From the NCBI GenBank assembly GCA_023435805.1, contig JAEZMC010000314.1, forward strand, positions 1 to 5,819: a DNA stretch of 5,819 nucleotides, given 5' to 3'. Source of the stretch: Bacillota bacterium (GTDB lineage: Bacteria > Bacillota > Clostridia > Acetivibrionales > DTU013). Below the pieces are notes generated by a model, which saw only the letters and a program-made list of their open reading frames with translations, made no database searches and had not been told where the DNA came from. This document shows, in pieces, positions 5,741 to 5,819 of this stretch. Made by a program: the position numbers and the translations under genes. Each line of letters opens with the position of its first letter. Positions within the stretch are counted from its first letter, which is position 1.

Positions 5741-5819
5741 CAGATTTTACATAATATAAACCAAGAAAAATGACATGGTGGACAGTGAACATGGAAACCC
5801 GATTGAGCATCGATACTAT

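Larger units (their letters stand above)
5590..5819. other. AT-rich region upstream of the response regulator; no gene confidently supported
   Basis: This 230-bp stretch is visibly richer in A+T than the genes beside it and holds the candidate promoter and palindrome. One minus-strand frame stays open from the right edge to a TGA at 5586-5588, which overlaps the regulator's TTG as TTGA. It gives 77 codons with hydrophobic patches (VIFLGLYYV, YYILVITSM) but no recognisable family and no ribosome binding site before its ATG codons. It could be the tail of an upstream gene, though composition argues against it. On the plus strand, two frames are open from ATG codons at 5770 and 5775 to the edge; they are too short to judge as a divergent gene. 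Confidence 0.5.

Noticed and set aside
5770..5819. Plus-strand frames opening at ATG 5770 and 5775 toward the right edge, as a divergent gene
   Set aside because: Each has about 15 codons in the window, the ribosome binding site is weak, and no convincing plus-strand promoter was found.

Overview
The window looks like Bacillota DNA, either from the Clostridia or from a Paenibacillus-like Bacillus relative; the sequence does not decide between these. The reasons are strong AGGAGG-type ribosome binding sites, AT-rich intergenic DNA beside coding DNA of moderate GC, a sugar-binding lipoprotein on a Thr-rich tether, and a YesM/YesN-type two-component pair next to a carbohydrate ABC transporter. 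All five supported genes lie on the minus strand, so they are transcribed from the right end of the window toward the left.

Right end (5590-5819): about 230 bp of AT-rich DNA with a plausible sigma-A promoter and a small palindrome. No gene is confidently supported there, although one minus-strand frame stays open to the window edge. Next is a response regulator with a receiver domain and an AraC-type DNA-binding domain (4684-5589, TTG start). It overlaps by 4 bp a membrane histidine kinase of the YesM/LytS-like class (2909-4687). A 138-bp gap follows, containing a good promoter and two identical 10-bp direct repeats 21 bp apart, just upstream of the -35 box. This promoter would drive a solute-binding lipoprotein (1400-2770). 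A GC-rich hairpin with a U-tract follows the lipoprotein gene, then a MalF/UgpA-type permease (417-1304) and the first 133 codons of a MalG/UgpE-type permease that runs off the left edge.

Taken together, this reads as a self-contained sugar-sensing and uptake locus. The kinase senses an extracellular signal and phosphorylates the regulator. The regulator probably binds the direct repeats and activates the transporter promoter. The lipoprotein captures a sugar or oligosaccharide and passes it to the two permeases. No transporter ATPase is encoded in the window; in many Bacillota a shared MsmX/UgpC-type ATPase is encoded elsewhere. The substrate cannot be read from the sequence.

The gene content is a known type of system, not a new one. 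The most useful new detail is the candidate operator at 2864-2894. The hairpin at 1345-1382 is the second, because it would let the binding protein be made in excess over the permeases.
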